Assembly: GCA_017521345.1 (NCBI GenBank)
Contig: JAFXCU010000112.1
Coordinates: 1-9,048, forward strand
Reading direction: 5' to 3'
From: Ruminiclostridium sp.
Lineage (GTDB): Bacteria; Bacillota_A; Clostridia; Oscillospirales; Oscillospiraceae
DNA: 9,048 bases
Shown here: positions 1-6,011 of the stretch, piece after piece
Layout: every line of letters begins with the position of its first letter
Numbering within the stretch: position 1 is the stretch's first letter
Notes under the pieces: generated by a model
The model's input: only the letters and a program-made list of their open reading frames with translations
Databases searched by the model: none
Told to the model about the DNA's origin: nothing
Translations under genes and position numbers: made by a program

Positions 1-17
1 ACTTGTAGGAGCAGGAG

Positions 18-177
18 AGGCTCCCTTGTGTAAAGGGAGCTGTCACCGAAGGTGACTGAGGGATTGTGCGGCAGGACGTTCCGGTTCTGCTGAACGTTGA
101 TGCGAATTCGCAGCGTCTTCCAGGACAATCCCTCCGCCTCGCATTCGCTCGGCACCTCCCTTTACACAAGGGAGGCT
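18..177. repeat. Long imperfect inverted repeat upstream of dnaJ
   Basis: Two arms of about 50 nt face each other around a central segment. CTCCCTTGTGTAAAGGGAG at 21-39 is matched by its exact reverse complement at 156-174, and GAGGGATTGT at 58-67 by ACAATCCCTC at 125-134. Each 19-nt core is itself a hairpin (CTCCCTT/AAGGGAG, 5-nt loop). The left arm has a further hairpin, GTCACC-GAA-GGTGAC at 42-56, which the right arm does not share. The centre holds a 12-bp palindrome TGCGAATTCGCA at 101-112. There is no open reading frame and no transposase. It looks like a short interspersed intergenic repeat. From memory, similar CTCCCTT...AAGGGAG sequences are common between genes in Oscillospiraceae, but I could not verify this. 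It could fold as RNA in the transcript leading into dnaJ or be a MITE-like relic. No clear promoter is visible between it and dnaJ. Confidence 0.8.
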
Positions 178-219
178 GAGGGGATCCCGTAAACCCGACA
201 AGAAGGGAGACCAATACCT

Positions 220-1398
220 ATGGCAGAGACCAATAAAAGAGATTACTACGAAGTCCTGGGGGTCAGCAAGGGCGCCACGGACGACGAATTAAAGAAAGCA
301 TACCGCAAGCTGGCCAAGCAGAACCACCCGGATTTAAACCCCGGGGACAAGGAGGCCGAGGCCCGCTTCAAGGAGATCAACGAGGCCTATGAGGTCCTGT
401 CCGACAAGGACAAGCGGGCCAAGTACGACCAGTTCGGCTTCGCCGGTGTGGACCCCAACTTCGGTGCCGGCGGCCCCGGCGGCGGGTTCGGCGGCTTCGA
501 CATGGGCGACATCTTCGGCTCCTTCTTCGGGGGCGGCTTCGGTGGAGGCTTTGGGGGCTTCGGCGGCGGCGGACAGAGCCGCACCGGCCCCGCCAAGGGC
601 CAGACCGTCCGCTCCACCCTGACCATCACTCTGGAGGAGGCCGCCTTCGGCTGTGAGAAGGAGATCACCATCCAGCACATCGAGCCCTGCGACGACTGCG
701 GCGGCTCCGGCTGCGCCGAGGGCACCACCGCTGAGGTCTGCCCCGAGTGCCACGGCTCCGGTCAGGTCCGGGTCCAGCAGCGCACCATGTTCGGCAACAT
801 GACCTCCACCACCGTCTGCCCCAACTGCCGGGGCGAGGGCAAGATCATCCACCAGCCCTGCAAGTCCTGCGGCGGCTCCGGCGGCGTGAGAAAGTCCAAG
901 AAGGTCAGCGTGAAGATCCCTGCCGGCATCGACAATGGCCAGGCCATTTCTGTCCGGGGCCAGGGCGATATGGGCCGCAACGGCGGTCCCGCCGGCGACC
1001 TGATCGTGGGCATCAACATCAAGCCCCACGAGCGTCTGCGCCGGGAGGGTACCTCCATCTATCTGGACCAGACGGTGTCCTTTGTCCAGGCTGCCATGGG
1101 CGCCGAGGTGGAGATCCCCTCTCTGGACGGCCGGGTGAAGTTCACCGTGGCCGCCGGTACCCAGCCCGGCACCACCCTCCGTCTGCGGGGCAAGGGCGTG
1201 CCCGTCCTCAACGGCCGGGGCCGGGGCGACCAGTTCGTCACCATCCGGGTGGAGGTCCCCCGCAACATGAACGAGGCCCAGAAGGAGGCCCTGAAGAAGT
1301 TCGCCGAGGCCATGGGGGAGGACATCCCCGAGGAGAAGGACGGCTTCTTCGACAACCTGAAGGATAAGATCAACGACAAGTTCAAGGGCAAGAGCTAA
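220..1398 (+). CDS. dnaJ: Molecular chaperone DnaJ (Hsp40, class A)
   Basis: Cytosolic co-chaperone that delivers unfolded clients to DnaK and stimulates its ATPase. The 392-aa protein has the complete class A layout. The J domain is at about residues 7-72 with the HPD motif at 36-38. A long Gly/Phe-rich linker follows at about 78-125 and contains a DIFGSFF segment. The zinc-binding domain has four CxxCxGxG motifs at 157, 174, 200 and 214, all cysteines present. The C-terminal substrate-binding and dimerisation domains run to the end. Length is normal for the family (about 370-395). The ATG at 220 follows AGAAGGGAG at 201-209. The usual partners hrcA, grpE and dnaK are not in the window and may lie upstream of position 1. 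The next gene starts 12 nt after the stop, so dnaJ probably heads, or continues, a transcript with the PHP gene and rpiB. No CIRCE-type inverted repeat (TTAGCACTC) is visible upstream. Confidence 0.98.
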   Translation: MAETNKRDYYEVLGVSKGATDDELKKAYRKLAKQNHPDLNPGDKEAEARFKEINEAYEVLSDKDKRAKYDQFGFAGVDPNFGAGGPGGGFGGFDMGDIFGSFFGGGFGGGFGGFGGGGQSRTGPAKGQTVRSTLTITLEEAAFGCEKEITIQHIEPCDDCGGSGCAEGTTAEVCPECHGSGQVRVQQRTMFGNMTSTTVCPNCRGEGKIIHQPCKSCGGSGGVRKSKKVSVKIPAGIDNGQAISVRGQGDMGRNGGPAGDLIVGINIKPHERLRREGTSIYLDQTVSFVQAAMGAEVEIPSLDGRVKFTVAAGTQPGTTLRLRGKGVPVLNGRGRGDQFVTIRVEVPRNMNEAQKEALKKFAEAMGEDIPEEKDGFFDNLKDKINDKFKGKS

Positions 1399-1410
1399 GG
1401 AGGGACCGCC

Positions 1411-2220
1411 ATGTTTCTGGCTGACTGCCACACCCACTCCCTCTGCTCTCCCGACAGCGAGATCCCCATGGTGGCCATGGGCCAGAAGGCCTATGAGTAC
1501 GGCCTGACCAGCCTGACCCTCACCGACCACTGTGACCTGTTAAGCCTGGAGGGCCAGCCCACCCTGGCCTACGACTGGGCACCCGTCCGGAAGGAGCGCA
1601 AGTCCCTGCTGGACGCCTTCGGGGCCCGGCTGGATCTGCCCTTTGGCATTGAACTGGGCATGGGCTTTCTGTATCCGGAGGAGACCCGGGTCATCCTGTC
1701 CGAGCCCGGTCTGGACTTCGTCATCGGCTCGGCCCACAATCTGAGCCTGGAGGCGGGCGGACGGGACTTCTACTGCCTGGACTACGCCACCCTGGCCGAC
1801 TGCTACGCCGCCCTGGACAACTACTTCCAGTCCATGCTGGCTCTGGCAGCCGCCCCCGAGTTCTATGACGTGGTGGGACATATCATCTACCCCCTGCGCT
1901 ACATGAAGGGGAACTACCCCCAGCCCCCCTCTATGGACCGGTACCGGGACGAGATCTTTGAGATCTGCCGCCGGGCCGCCCAGAACGGCAAGGGCATCGA
2001 GATCAACACCTGGAAGGGCCAGACCCTGGGTGAGTGGATCCCCGTCCTGAAGCTCTTCAAGGAGGCTGGCGGCGAGTACATCACCGTGGGCTCCGACGCC
2101 CACGCCCCCGCCCCCATCGGCCGGGGCATCAAAGAGGCCTACCAGATCATGCAGGACTGCGGATTCCGGTATGTGGCCAACTATCACGAGCGCAAGCCGG
2201 ATATGATCCGGCTCAAATAA
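1411..2220 (+). CDS. PHP-domain phosphatase, histidinol-phosphatase (HisJ/HisK) family
   Basis: A 269-aa metal-dependent phosphoesterase of the PHP superfamily. Family members closest in layout hydrolyse L-histidinol phosphate to histidinol, the penultimate part of histidine biosynthesis. Metal-ligand motifs appear in family order: HTH at 7-9 (DCHTHS), TDH ending at His40, Glu81 in GIELGM, His109 in GSAHN, His157 in VGHI, and the SDAH motif with Asp229 and His231. It is cytosolic, with no signal peptide. The start ATG is 12 nt after the dnaJ stop, and its ribosome site AAGGAGGG (1397-1404) overlaps that stop, which suggests coupled translation. No other his gene is nearby, so the substrate could be another phosphate ester. 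The family is clear but the precise substrate is inferred. Confidence 0.85.
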   Translation: MFLADCHTHSLCSPDSEIPMVAMGQKAYEYGLTSLTLTDHCDLLSLEGQPTLAYDWAPVRKERKSLLDAFGARLDLPFGIELGMGFLYPEETRVILSEPGLDFVIGSAHNLSLEAGGRDFYCLDYATLADCYAALDNYFQSMLALAAAPEFYDVVGHIIYPLRYMKGNYPQPPSMDRYRDEIFEICRRAAQNGKGIEINTWKGQTLGEWIPVLKLFKEAGGEYITVGSDAHAPAPIGRGIKEAYQIMQDCGFRYVANYHERKPDMIRLK

Positions 2221-2245
2221 GAGAAATTACGAGGAGGAAACGATT

Positions 2246-2671
2246 ATGATCGCACTGGGTTCCGACCACGGCGGCTTTGACCTGAAGGAACGGGTCAAGG
2301 CCTTCCTGGATGAGAAGAACATCCCCTACAAGGACTTCGGCTGCCCCAACAAGGAAAGCTGCGACTACCCCATCTTCGGCCGCGCCGCCGCTGAGGCTGT
2401 GGCATCCGGCGAATGCGAGAAGGGCATCGTCATCTGCACCACCGGCATTGGCATCTCCATTGCTGCCAACAAGGTTAAGGGCATTCGCTGCGCTCTGTGC
2501 GGCGACGTGATGTCTGCAGAGATGACCCGCCGCCACAACGACGCCAACATGCTGGCCATGGGCGCAGGCATGATCGGCCCCAACGTGGCCGAGCGCATCG
2601 TGGAGACCTTCCTGAACACTGAGTTTGAGGGTGGCCGTCACGAGAGACGTGTGAACCTCATCGAGGGCTGA
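2246..2671 (+). CDS. rpiB: Ribose-5-phosphate isomerase B
   Basis: Cytosolic enzyme of the RpiB/LacAB family that interconverts ribose 5-phosphate and ribulose 5-phosphate in the pentose phosphate pathway. At 141 aa it is full length for the family (about 140-155). Visible hallmarks are the N-terminal SDHGG motif at 6-10, the catalytic region CTTGIGISIAANK starting at Cys64 (the position of the active-site cysteine in the E. coli-type enzyme), and the RRHNDANMLAMG segment that includes the conserved active-site histidine and asparagine. The residue after the cysteine is Thr rather than the Gly usual in CGTGIG, a mild variation. The start follows GAGGAGG at 2231-2237. The gene is 25 nt downstream of the PHP gene on the same strand. 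Its stop is followed at once by a 9-bp hairpin, a hairpin array and a terminator, so it is the last gene of the cluster. A specialised sugar isomerase (allose or galactose 6-phosphate) is possible but no such genes lie nearby. Confidence 0.95.
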   Translation: MIALGSDHGGFDLKERVKAFLDEKNIPYKDFGCPNKESCDYPIFGRAAAEAVASGECEKGIVICTTGIGISIAANKVKGIRCALCGDVMSAEMTRRHNDANMLAMGAGMIGPNVAERIVETFLNTEFEGGRHERRVNLIEG

Positions 2672-2673
2672 GA

Positions 2674-2695
2674 GGATGCTGCCAGAGCAGCATCC
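2674..2695 (+). other. 9-bp hairpin immediately after the rpiB stop
   Basis: GGATGCTGC (2674-2682) pairs perfectly with GCAGCATCC (2687-2695) around a 4-nt CAGA loop, two bases after the UGA of rpiB. No T-run follows, so it is not a standard intrinsic terminator. It is longer than the hairpins of the adjoining array and has a different loop size. It may protect the mRNA 3' end or act as a boundary for the array. Confidence 0.75.
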
Positions 2696-2698
2696 CGG

Positions 2699-2813
2699 TG
2701 AAATTGGGCCGATGGCCCAGTGAAATACGCCTGCGGCGTGTGAAATTCGGCCCTTGGCCGATTGAAATTGCCCCTTCGGGGCAGTTGTGGTGTCCCTATG
2801 GGACGATTGAAAT
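2699..2813 (+). repeat. Tandem array of small hairpins with TGAAAT linkers
   Basis: Five short hairpins follow one another, each with a three-base loop but a different stem: TGGGCC-GAT-GGCCCA (2705-2719), ACGCC-TGC-GGCGT (2727-2739), TCGGCC-CTT-GGCCGA (2747-2761), TGCCCC-TTC-GGGGCA (2769-2783) and GTCCC-TAT-GGGAC (2792-2804, extendable by one T.G wobble). The linker TGAAAT starts at 2699, 2721, 2741, 2763 and 2808. The slot at 2785 has TTGTGG instead. Start-to-start spacing is 22, 20, 22, 22 and 23 nt. Every left stem arm ends in CC and every right arm begins with GG. The stems differ while pairing is kept, so the conserved property is secondary structure plus linker, not stem sequence. The array lies in the rpiB 3' region just before the terminator, so it would be transcribed with the dnaJ-PHP-rpiB message. 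Function unknown. Confidence 0.85.
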
Positions 2814-2815
2814 GG

Positions 2816-2846
2816 AAAAGCCGACCGGAATCCGGTCGGCTTTTTT
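2816..2846 (+). terminator. Intrinsic terminator of the dnaJ-PHP-rpiB transcript
   Basis: GCCGACCGG (2820-2828) and CCGGTCGGC (2832-2840) form a 9-bp GC-rich stem with an AAT loop. The stem extends through AAAA/TTTT pairing at 2816-2819 and 2841-2844, and a run of six T follows at 2841-2846. On the minus strand the same stem ends in only four T. It may therefore also stop the convergent SLH gene, whose coding end is at 2865, but more weakly. Confidence 0.93.
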
Positions 2847-2864
2847 GTTTGGGGTCAGGCAGAC

Positions 2865-5711
2865 TTAAAGGACATTCTCACAGAATCGGTGGAGGATGGC
2901 TGCAGTCTGTGCGCGGGTGGCAGGATTTGCAGGGAATAGGTTGCCGTCGGTGCCATTGATGAGGCCCTCTGCTACAGCCCACTGCATGGCAGGGACGGCA
3001 TAGGACTGCACAGAAGCGGCATCGGCAAAGGCCTGCAGATTGGCGGAATCAGAGACATCGCAGCCTTTCCAGGATGCATAGCGCCACAGGATGGCAGCCA
3101 TCTGCTCTCGGGAGATATTATTGTTGGGGGCAAAGATATCGCCGCCCATACCATTGACGATCTGGTTGTCCGCTGCCCAGGTAATGGCATTCTCGTAGTA
3201 ACTGCCAGGTGCCACATCAGAGAAGGGACAGGTTGCAGTGACTGCGGGGGAACCTTCCAGGCGGTAGAGGATGGTGACGATCATGCCGCGGGAGGTGGTC
3301 TGCTGGGGGCTGAACAGGTCGTCAGCGGTGCCGGTCATAAGACCGTTCTCTGCCACGTACATTACGTTTCCATAGAACCAGTCATCAGAGGAGACATCCC
3401 GGAAGGGATTGGTAAAGGTGGGGGTGGAAGGAGTAGGCGGAGTAATGGGTTCACTGGGGGTAGAGGGCTTGGGAGGCTGAGGAGAAGCATCCTTGGTCCA
3501 GGTGGCAGTGATGGTAACATCCTCTGCGGGCATGACAAAGGTAGTTACGGTACGGTTTCCGTTCCGGAAGACTACCTCATCGGAGGAGGCGATCCAGCCG
3601 GAGAAGGTATAGCCGTTACGGTGGCCGGCAGAAATGGTGACAGTCTCACCAGCCTGGTAGGAGCCGGAGCCATTATTGTCTGCGCGGCTGCCCTTTACGG
3701 TGGCGGAATAGAATGCGGAAATTTCATCAGGGATGTCCATCAGCCAAACCTGGGTGCCATAGAAGGGGTTGGCGGTACCGATAGCCAGACCGGCGTTGGT
3801 CTCGGCGAAGACGCGCAGACCGTGGTTGTAGGGATCGCCAAATCCATTGGTGGTGATGGTATTAAAGGAAGTGCCGTCTTCGGTGACATACATATCAAAG
3901 CCACGCTCGGAGTTCCGCAGGCGCATACCCAGTTCCATCATGCCGTGGATCAGGTCAAAGAGGTCGGAGATGGCCTGACGGGGGTCATCCAGCTCCATGG
4001 AAGGTGCATTGTCCAGTCCCTCAAAGATGTTGAAAGGAGCGTTGGGGCGAAGGCTGTAGGTAGAGACGGAACTGTCTGCGATTTCCTGGGCGTTTTCCAT
4101 GACCTCGGGAAGTTCTTCTTCAGGAAGTTCGGTCAGAGTGTCCACCAGAGTATCCACATCCTGGGTTCCTTCCTCGGGGGTGTTGGTCTTGGTCTGAAGA
4201 TCCAGCAGATCCTGGATGAACTGGAGTTGGGTCATCCACTGCTTGCCAGTCCAGTCACGCATATCGCCATTGAAGAGCTGAGCCAGAGGCTCCAGCAGGC
4301 TGGTGGTGTCGAAGGTGCCGATATAAAGGCGTCCGTCATAGACCTGCATTCTCCAGATATACTGGTTCTCCCGGTGGCCAAAGCCGGAGTCGATGCCGGA
4401 CAGGCTCGAGGGGAACATCTCAGTGGGGTCACCCATGACCAGTTCCATGTTTTCATCTTTGTCCATACGGTACAGGCTGACGGACTGTTCCAGGTTGGCG
4501 TTGAAGAAATCGGGATCCATATCGAAGAGCAGGCGAATCAGGGGGATCTCCTCATCGTTGTACTCGCCGATGTACAGGTAATCGCCGTAGACACACAGGA
4601 CACCGGCACCGGCACGGGTGCGCTCGGGGTCGATGCCGAAGGTGTAACGGGCACCATCCTTTTCCTGGTCGCCTACCACAGGGGTCCAGGTCCAGCCACC
4701 GGTCTCAGCATCATAGTCACCGCGGACGATGGCGAAGGACTGCATCCGGTTGTAGTCACTGTTGGGACGGTTGTAGGGGGTGCCGGTACAGATGGAGACA
4801 TACAGGCTGTTGTTGAACTCCACCATTTCCCAGATGGAGCCGCCGTAGATGCTGTCCTCATAGTTGCAGGCGGGATAATTAAAGAGGGCTTTCTTGTCGG
4901 CGATCAATTCGAAGTTTTCGCCATCGGTGGAGGAGAGGATGATGGGGTCGGCAGCGGACTTGTCTTCGGTCAGTCGAACGCAACTGATGATGAGCTGGTC
5001 CTGGAAGACACCGATACCGCGAATGCCGGTGCAGATGCCCTTTACGTAGCCGGCACCGTAGTCTGCCAGGGTCATGCCTGTGTAGACAGCTTTGCAGGAG
5101 TCATCAGTTTCGGGATCGATCTGCCAGACCTGGGGGATATTGTTGACAGAACCGCAGAAATACAGCTTGCCATTGTATTCACAGCAGTTGCGGAAGAGGG
5201 GGGAGTTTCCATCCACAGACTTGGACATGAGGATGGTAACCTCGCCGGTCTCTGCGTGGATCTTAGCCAGCAGGCCGCCGGGGTTGCCGCCGTCAGGTTC
5301 GCCGGTGTAAAAATCCCCGTTGTACAGGGTGTCCAGCATCTTGTTCATGGACTCTTGGTCAAAGCTGTTGCCCAGGGGGCCGCCCATCAGGGTAATGGTG
5401 CTGGTGGCAGCCCCGTAGCAGGTGGAGACGTAGATGTAGTCTCCGTAGCCGATGGCTGCCCAGGAATAGCTCTGGCCACGGTCACCCTGACCCTGGTCCT
5501 TGGCCGTGATGCTGCCATTGCCTAGATAGTCGACGATGCCGTCCACATTGCCTCGGCCAACGTCCTTTTCGGGATGGGTGATTTTGGTGGCAGAAAAGCC
5601 ATAGGTGTCACCGTCATAGGTCACGGCAGCAAAGGATGCCACAGGGAAGAGTCCCAGCAGCATGACGAGAACAAGCAGGGTACTCGTTATTCGTCGAGCA
5701 TGGTGTTTCAT
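2865..5711 (-). CDS. Secreted SLH-domain surface protein with propeller-like region
   Basis: A protein of about 948 aa, exported and held on the cell wall by S-layer homology domains. The signal peptide covers about residues 1-28: basic MKHHARR, a Leu/Val core and ASFA before the likely cleavage. Seven similar strand motifs follow at about 91, 182, 239, 302, 378, 461 and 641 (DYIYVST, KLYFCGS, QLIISCV, SLYVSIC, YLYIGEY, RLYIGTF, GLAIGTA), suggesting a seven-bladed beta-propeller-like fold. An acidic, probably helical insertion lies between the last two, at about 470-605. Residues 668-738 resemble an InlB-B / Listeria-Bacteroides repeat (GYTFSGW ... MPAEDVTITATW). A Pro/Thr/Ser linker covers about 741-767, and three SLH domains fill 768-948 (FRDV, FSDV and FADA starts). 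The ATG at 5711 is chosen over an upstream in-frame ATG (5744) because AAGGAGGT sits 6 nt before it and the signal peptide then starts properly. No catalytic motif is seen. Codons end in A/T more often than in the neighbours. The gene is alone on its strand. Confidence 0.85.
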   Translation of the reverse strand: MKHHARRITSTLLVLVMLLGLFPVASFAAVTYDGDTYGFSATKITHPEKDVGRGNVDGIVDYLGNGSITAKDQGQGDRGQSYSWAAIGYGDYIYVSTCYGAATSTITLMGGPLGNSFDQESMNKMLDTLYNGDFYTGEPDGGNPGGLLAKIHAETGEVTILMSKSVDGNSPLFRNCCEYNGKLYFCGSVNNIPQVWQIDPETDDSCKAVYTGMTLADYGAGYVKGICTGIRGIGVFQDQLIISCVRLTEDKSAADPIILSSTDGENFELIADKKALFNYPACNYEDSIYGGSIWEMVEFNNSLYVSICTGTPYNRPNSDYNRMQSFAIVRGDYDAETGGWTWTPVVGDQEKDGARYTFGIDPERTRAGAGVLCVYGDYLYIGEYNDEEIPLIRLLFDMDPDFFNANLEQSVSLYRMDKDENMELVMGDPTEMFPSSLSGIDSGFGHRENQYIWRMQVYDGRLYIGTFDTTSLLEPLAQLFNGDMRDWTGKQWMTQLQFIQDLLDLQTKTNTPEEGTQDVDTLVDTLTELPEEELPEVMENAQEIADSSVSTYSLRPNAPFNIFEGLDNAPSMELDDPRQAISDLFDLIHGMMELGMRLRNSERGFDMYVTEDGTSFNTITTNGFGDPYNHGLRVFAETNAGLAIGTANPFYGTQVWLMDIPDEISAFYSATVKGSRADNNGSGSYQAGETVTISAGHRNGYTFSGWIASSDEVVFRNGNRTVTTFVMPAEDVTITATWTKDASPQPPKPSTPSEPITPPTPSTPTFTNPFRDVSSDDWFYGNVMYVAENGLMTGTADDLFSPQQTTSRGMIVTILYRLEGSPAVTATCPFSDVAPGSYYENAITWAADNQIVNGMGGDIFAPNNNISREQMAAILWRYASWKGCDVSDSANLQAFADAASVQSYAVPAMQWAVAEGLINGTDGNLFPANPATRAQTAAILHRFCENVL

Positions 5712-5717
5712 AGAAAG

Positions 5718-5725
5718 ACCTCCTT
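5718..5725 (-). promoter_or_regulatory. Ribosome binding site setting the SLH protein start
   Basis: Minus-strand AAGGAGGT lies 6 nt before the ATG at 5711-5709. It favours this start over the ATG at 5744-5742, which has no comparable site and would put eleven extra residues before the basic n-region of the signal peptide. Confidence 0.85.
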
Positions 5726-5730
5726 GGAAT

Positions 5731-5749
5731 TTGTAGTAATACATTACAA
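5731..5749. promoter_or_regulatory. Imperfect 19-bp dyad upstream of the SLH gene
   Basis: TTGTAGTAATACATTACAA has TTGTA/TACAA-type outer symmetry (TTGTA ... TTACAA on this strand), with an inner GTAAT-AC-ATTAC inverted repeat at 5734-5747 or so. It lies about 20 nt before the SLH start codon and could be an operator or part of the transcript leader. AT-rich sequence upstream (5755-5800) must hold the SLH promoter, but I find no -35/-10 pair with good spacing. The best candidate, TTGAAA at 5802-5797 with TAAACT at 5781-5776, has a short 15-nt spacer. Weak evidence. Confidence 0.3.
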
Positions 5750-5784
5750 TGCTGTTACAGATTGTTATAGCTTTTAGTTTAGCA

Positions 5785-5827
5785 TTTTTCTTTTTTTTTC
5801 AAGGGGGCAGCCGATGAAAAGGGGGGG
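5785..5827. other. Homopolymer tracts between divergent genes
   Basis: The plus strand has T5-C-T9 at 5785-5799, G5 at 5803-5807 and G7 at 5821-5827, between the SLH gene (minus) and pncB (plus). For the SLH gene the A-tract side (minus strand) lies just upstream of where its promoter should be and could act as an UP-like or bent-DNA element. The G7 run is a potential slippage site. No coding sequence covers it. Confidence 0.45.
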
Positions 5828-5881
5828 CAAGGTATATATTGTGGAAAAAACATGTGTTTCCAGGAAAGACAGGGAAATGGG

Positions 5882-5910
5882 TTGACTTGTCACCTGCTTT
5901 TTCATATAAT
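5882..5910 (+). promoter_or_regulatory. Sigma-A-type promoter for pncB
   Basis: TTGACT at 5882-5887 and a perfect TATAAT at 5905-5910 are separated by exactly 17 nt. Transcription would start near 5917, giving a leader of about 95 nt before the pncB start codon. It is the clearest promoter in the window. Confidence 0.9.
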
Positions 5911-5923
5911 GAAATGTAATATC

Positions 5924-5987
5924 GCGCTGTGCGCACAGACGCACATGGGGCCTCTGGGTCCCTATTACAGGCGGCAGTTCTGCCGCC
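5924..5987 (+). promoter_or_regulatory. Structured pncB leader with candidate operator palindrome
   Basis: Three inverted repeats sit between the promoter and the start codon. First, CTGTGCGCACAG at 5927-5938 is a perfect 12-bp palindrome, extendable by GCG/CGC with a one-base bulge to 5924-5942. Second, GGGGCC-TCTG-GGTCCC is at 5947-5962, one G.T pair. Third, GGCGGCA-GTTC-TGCCGCC is at 5970-5987, ending 10 nt before the ribosome site. The first lies about 10-21 nt after the predicted transcription start, a typical repressor position, and a NiaR-type gene is downstream in the same operon. It is therefore a candidate operator. I cannot match it to a published NiaR consensus from memory. The three could equally be RNA hairpins affecting translation. 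Confidence 0.5.
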
Positions 5988-5997
5988 GCCATGAAAC

Positions 5998-6005
5998 AAG
6001 AGGAA
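5998..6005 (+). promoter_or_regulatory. Ribosome binding site setting the pncB start
   Basis: AAGAGGAA lies 6 nt before the ATG at 6012. An in-frame ATG at 5991 is preceded only by the GCCGCC arm of a hairpin and has no ribosome site, so 6012 is the better start. Confidence 0.8.
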
Positions 6006-6011
6006 TGTATC

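Noticed and set aside
1..219. CIRCE element or heat-shock promoter for dnaJ
   Set aside because: No TTAGCACTC/GAGTGCTAA inverted repeat and no credible -35/-10 pair could be seen.
334..1530. 398-codon minus-strand open frame across dnaJ and the PHP gene start
   Set aside because: It spans two genuine genes on the other strand, is Ala/Gly/Leu/Val-rich and has no ribosome site or domain.
2674..2846. CRISPR array
   Set aside because: Units are about 22 nt with only a 6-nt constant linker, and the variable part is itself a hairpin. No repeat of 23-40 nt and no cas genes are present.
2762..2959. 65-codon plus-strand open frame through the hairpin array and terminator
   Set aside because: It runs through a structured non-coding region and an intrinsic terminator into the antisense of the SLH gene, with no ribosome site.
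3621..5525. 634-codon open frame on the plus strand opposite the SLH gene
   Set aside because: It is antisense to a gene with a signal peptide, SLH domains and a good ribosome site. The translation is a low-complexity Gly/Val/Asp-rich series with no domain, and no ribosome site precedes it. It reflects codon bias in the real gene.
5843..5861. Imperfect dyad GGAAA...TTTCC upstream of the pncB promoter
   Set aside because: The inner symmetry needs a bulge or mismatch outside ACATGT, so the support is too weak to call it an operator.
5991..6011. Upstream in-frame ATG for pncB
   Set aside because: No ribosome site precedes it, and it falls next to a stable hairpin. The ATG at 6012 has AAGAGGAA at a proper distance.
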